Positions 60,481 through 64,000 of a stretch of DNA of 64,000 nucleotides are shown here, one piece after another. A program made the translations under genes and the position numbers. The notes beneath the pieces were generated by a model. It ran no database searches. It was not told where the DNA came from and saw nothing but the letters and a program-made list of their open reading frames with translations. The stretch is from assembly GCA_002812745.2 (NCBI GenBank), contig NCSJ02000151.1, positions 35,235-99,234 on the forward strand. Direction: 5' to 3'. How positions within the stretch are numbered: position 1 is the stretch's first letter; every line of letters begins with the position of its first letter. This DNA comes from Scytalidium lignicola (taxonomy: Eukaryota > Ascomycota > Leotiomycetes).

Positions 60481-63400
60481 ATGTCAACCAATCAACCTAA
60501 CCTTGATCCGACATCCAGCGATACGCCTGTGCCGGACGACCAGCTAGCACATATACCGAAAACCTCAGCAGCCACCCAAGCATCCAATGCTCTGAAGACG
60601 ACAGACTCAGGTGCGCTGCATCAAATGGCTACTCCGGAAACAGCGATTCAGGATAAGTCTGAGAAGGTTGGAGTGGATGCAAGGACTAAGATTTCAAATC
60701 TCCTGAAAGACAAAGAGCGAGAATGGACCGCGGTTGTAGCGCGGAAAGGTCCATTACGACTTCTGGATCTCCCCATGGATGTGCTTAAGGAGATTGTAAA
60801 AGAGGTAATATATTCTCATCTTGTCGTATTACCTCCTACTAATCGCATATCTTCTAGGTCACACATACGAACGATCTAACAGCACTCGCTCTGACGCATT
60901 CTGCATTATACAATCTCGCGATCCCTCATATATATTCCCGTTTTGATATTGTTTGGCCTGATGCGCATGCCACAGCTGATCCACGAACAGGCGTGGACGC
61001 ACTTACATATGGACTGGCTACACTATGCATGGGCGAGGTGTTTACAGATTATTCCGAACCTGCATCTTTCAACTGCACTAGTTGTGGCGCATATAACATT
61101 GCTGAATGCAGGCACGCGCCGAAATCAAGTCCAAGCAGAGGCCAAAGGCGTCTTGGGAATTCATATCCTCAATATACAAGGAAGTTTTCCCTTGGAAACG
61201 GGCCGGCTGATTGGGTACAAGAATACCTTATAACGAAAGAAAGCGGTAAAATGCTGGGGACTCTTGTTGCAATTGCTGTGGCTAAAATGATCAATCTGGA
61301 GACTTTCGTCTGGGATATGCCAACAGGAGTTCTGAGAGATGTCTGGCTGGCCTTATCATCTCTACAGGGCAGAGCCTCGAATAATGAATGCCGCTTAGAA
61401 CGAGTATGGGTTCGCTGGCATGATAACTCGGAGACTAGTAATCTTCCTCCACCGCAAAATCCTAACCCCACGCCTAGTTCTATGGCACAAGTTACTGCTG
61501 GTAGTACATTCACCTCTATCGGGTGGTCTACTCCTGCTGGAGCAGCTCCGGACCACCACCTTGTTCAGAATGCTGTCGTTAGTTACGCGAATAGTCGAAT
61601 TGAATACCCTTCTCTCAGCGTCCTTCCTCCTCTTAAGAGCCTATCTGTACTGGACATAGATGAGGTGGATTACCTGGATGAGATGAGCGTCCTCATCGCT
61701 AAATCCAAAGAACGGCTGCGGGAACTGCGCGTTGGTATATCAAGCAAGGCTATTTACCGGGACTTCGCTATAGCATGGGACGGACCAGTGCTCCAACAAG
61801 TCGATCGCGAAGCAAAATGGCCAGGTGCAAGCAGAATTGGCCCGAGAAGATTGGGGGGTGTTTTGGGTGTTCTCGTAGGCCGAATATTCGATATTCGAAA
61901 GAAACCAAAAGTCAGGGCTGATAGGAAGGACGAATTGCGTTCTACTTCTTCGTTAGCACCTATTACGACAGGTTCTCACTTGACCTCCGGCTCAGAAACC
62001 ACTCCACTTATTTCTACGTCAATTGATGTAGCAGAATCATCACAAGAGTCTCAAGTTGAGGTTAACACCGGGGAGAACGTAGCACAGCAACATGTCGACT
62101 TAACCTTACTGGACGATGGTCTAACTTCACCGAATCACGTTCCTAATGATACGTCTTTAGTCTCTCAGGATTTATCATCACCTTCTTTAGTGACATTTAA
62201 TATTCCTAGTCTTGCAGAAGGGCCAGCTAATCTCCTAAACAACACTCACAATGTTCCGACGCCACCTGAAACTGCGACGTCGTTATCAGGTGTAGGTGCT
62301 CAGTCCACACTTGTCTCTAATCATTCCAATGCCGTCGAAGAAGCGCCAAGCATTATGGTCACTGAGACATCTCCAGAATTACCCTTAAGACGTTCTCAGT
62401 CTCACAACCAAAGACAATCTCATTTTTCTGAAAATACGTCTTATAGTCAAGAAAGACTTGAGGGAAAACTGAGACTCCATACCTTAGAACTGGAACGCGT
62501 TACGTTGTCAATAGTTGTCCTACAGAAAGCTTTCGACTGGTCAGTTCTCACAAATTTGACAATTCTTGATTGTCCCCAGCATGAGAAACTCTGGAGCATG
62601 CTGCGACGTCATTTCTCCCCAACCCCAATTGGAGGACATCCGACGGCGAAACAGGGACCTGCCACTCAGATGCAGTATCATCTCAATTTACAAAAGATAC
62701 ATGCAAATGAAGCCTCGCCTTCGCTCATCGCATTTTTAAAAGAGACCCTCGCTCCAAATACACTAGAAACCCTCTTTCTTCAAGACAGGAAGTCCAGCAG
62801 CTCTAGTAGTGTATCAATCGTAAGTCCACGTTCTTAGTTGAAATGTTTGAAAACAACAAAAATATTTATATGTTTATAGGACGCTATCTATCGAGGCCCT
62901 CTGAAGAGACATCGAGCGAGCATTAGAAAATTGATGCTAGACAGCTCAGAGAGGACGCCGCGTGGGCCAGCCAATGTAGCATCGGAGAACAGACGCTGGA
63001 GGCTCTGGATGCCAAATCGAGATGTTCTTAATTTTATCACCAGTGGAAGAATGAGCAGTCTTAAAGAACTCAGCATTGCGATAGATTATAAAGACTGGGT
63101 AAGTAGCTATTCCCTATAATACATCGCCTGTGATTCAACAAATATATACGAATACACCGACACTGACAAATTTATCAGCATCATTTTCTTCAACGTCTTC
63201 CCCAAATTCCTCACCTACGCTCCCTTAATATTCCATTTGTTGCTGACCATGTAACTCCCATTTATGACCCTAGAGAACTTGCATTGCAAGTCGTGGATGT
63301 TATTGTTCTGCGTCCAGAGGTCGAGCTTTGTTATATGGGTATCTCTCACAAGTGCTTTGAGATATTAGAGAACCGGCCAAATGATGAAACTCAAAGTTCA

Positions 63401-63712
63401 GGAGACTCACACTCTCATATGACGATCAATGGCGCCGGTCCTGATGAAGAAGATGACGACGAGGACGAAGATGGAACGGATGAGGATGATGAGGATGATG
63501 AAGAGGAGGAGGAGGAGGAAGATAATGGAACTGCCATTGCCCCCATTGATCCAGATGAAACAGAATCCGAGCTCTCGGATCACGACGACTCAGATACAGA
63601 TTCGTTTCTCGGTTCTGAAGATGGCCGGTCAAAGATTCGGCTCAGGTTAAGAGAGATTCTTTTCTATGACGATAAGGTTGCCATTTTCAAAGCTCGGCAT
63701 GGGAAACTCTGA
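60481..63712 (+). CDS. F-box domain protein with acidic C-terminus
   Basis: Probable substrate receptor of an SCF (Skp1-cullin-F-box) ubiquitin ligase; the substrate is unknown. Four exons, 60481-60804, 60858-62819, 62880-63098 and 63179-63712, encode about 1012 residues. I start at MSTNQPNLDPTSSD because an upstream ATG at 60464 runs into an early stop. The F-box lies near residues 93-140: LRLLDLPMDVLKEIVKEV across the first intron to THTNDLTALALTHSALYNLA, then IPHIYSRFDIVWP. Leucine-rich stretches follow (SVLPPLKSLSVLDIDEVDYL; LELERVTLSIVVLQKAFDWS; PHLRSLNIPFVADHV) that could form a repeat fold. A Cys pair CTSC with a nearby C-H may bind metal. The middle is Ser/Thr-rich and disordered. Around residues 920-960 there is a nearly uninterrupted Asp/Glu run. 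Sure of the F-box; specific function unknown. Confidence 0.85.
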
Positions 63713-64000
63713 GGTGGGGATTGCCAGGAACCCGTTCTTTGGCATATAGCGCTTGCCCTTTTGCTTAAAACACAAACGCGGAGTTATTGAATTCATTGGG
63801 AATCACATCGAAAGCATACCCAAATTATTTTTCAGGACAAGAAGGAACTTGGATTTGCAGGAGNTTTTTTACAGGAAAGAACATTCCATTCGAAAGGGAT
63901 GGCGAGGGGTTAAAAAGTATATACAAATATGATGGCGGGCTAAGGACACAATTAGCATTTGTATTTTTATTCTCACTGATTTTGGCGGGCGCGCGCGCTG
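63713..64000. other. 3' flank of the F-box gene
   Basis: Non-coding to the window edge, with one unresolved base beside a T run (63864) and a terminal GGCGGGCGCGCGCG stretch. Confidence 0.5.

Overview
This window looks like nuclear chromosomal DNA of a filamentous ascomycete (Pezizomycotina). The genes carry short introns (about 47-110 nt, with a few longer) that have GTAAGT/GTATGT-type donors, CTAAC-type branch points and YAG acceptors. The gene set is typical of filamentous fungi: a group III HAMP-repeat histidine kinase, a NUC-1-type phosphate regulator, a CRT10-type protein and a fungal Munc13-like protein. A Leotiomycete is my best guess from overall protein flavour; that is inference, not a measurement. 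I see no bacterial, viral or intact transposon genes, no CRISPR array and no convincing tRNA or rRNA.

Layout, left to right: 5' part of an ammonium transporter gene (1-782, minus, running off the left edge); a CRT10-like gene (3579-6418, plus); a 4.5 kb gap; a Kelch-like single-pass membrane protein (10933-13212, plus); an 8 kb gap holding a degenerate tandem array of ~210-260 bp units (about 14.3-15.5 kb); a NUC-1/Pho4-type bHLH factor (21219-23301, plus); PCC1 of the KEOPS complex (24026-24467, minus) divergent from CDC14 phosphatase (25083-27222, plus); a 14-3-3 gene (28156-29203, minus) divergent from the mitochondrial ATPase inhibitor IF1 (30863-31331, plus); nucleoporin NSP1 (31715-33812, minus) divergent from a Laa2/aftiphilin-like AP-1 accessory protein (34251-35824, plus); an unrecognised protein (36767-37583, minus, 5' end unresolved); a three-RRM Nam8/Csx1-type RNA-binding protein (38447-40127, minus); an 8.3 kb gap; the OS-1/BOS1-type hybrid histidine kinase (48400-52563, minus); a 3 kb gap; a fungal Munc13/C2 protein (55620-59799, minus) divergent from an F-box protein (60481-63712, plus).

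The genes are mostly housekeeping or signalling and do not form a cluster. Loose themes are nutrient sensing (ammonium transporter with GATA motifs upstream; the phosphate regulator, in a window with recurrent CACGTG sites), stress signalling and cell cycle (histidine kinase, 14-3-3, CDC14, CRT10) and trafficking (Nsp1, Laa2-like, Munc13-like). The most unusual non-coding features are the palindrome-bearing tandem array at 14.3-15.5 kb, an intergenic-only family of GTAC-rich palindromic words, and two GC-AG introns inferred from reading frame. Isolated Ns, many of them beside homopolymers, indicate unresolved bases in the assembly.
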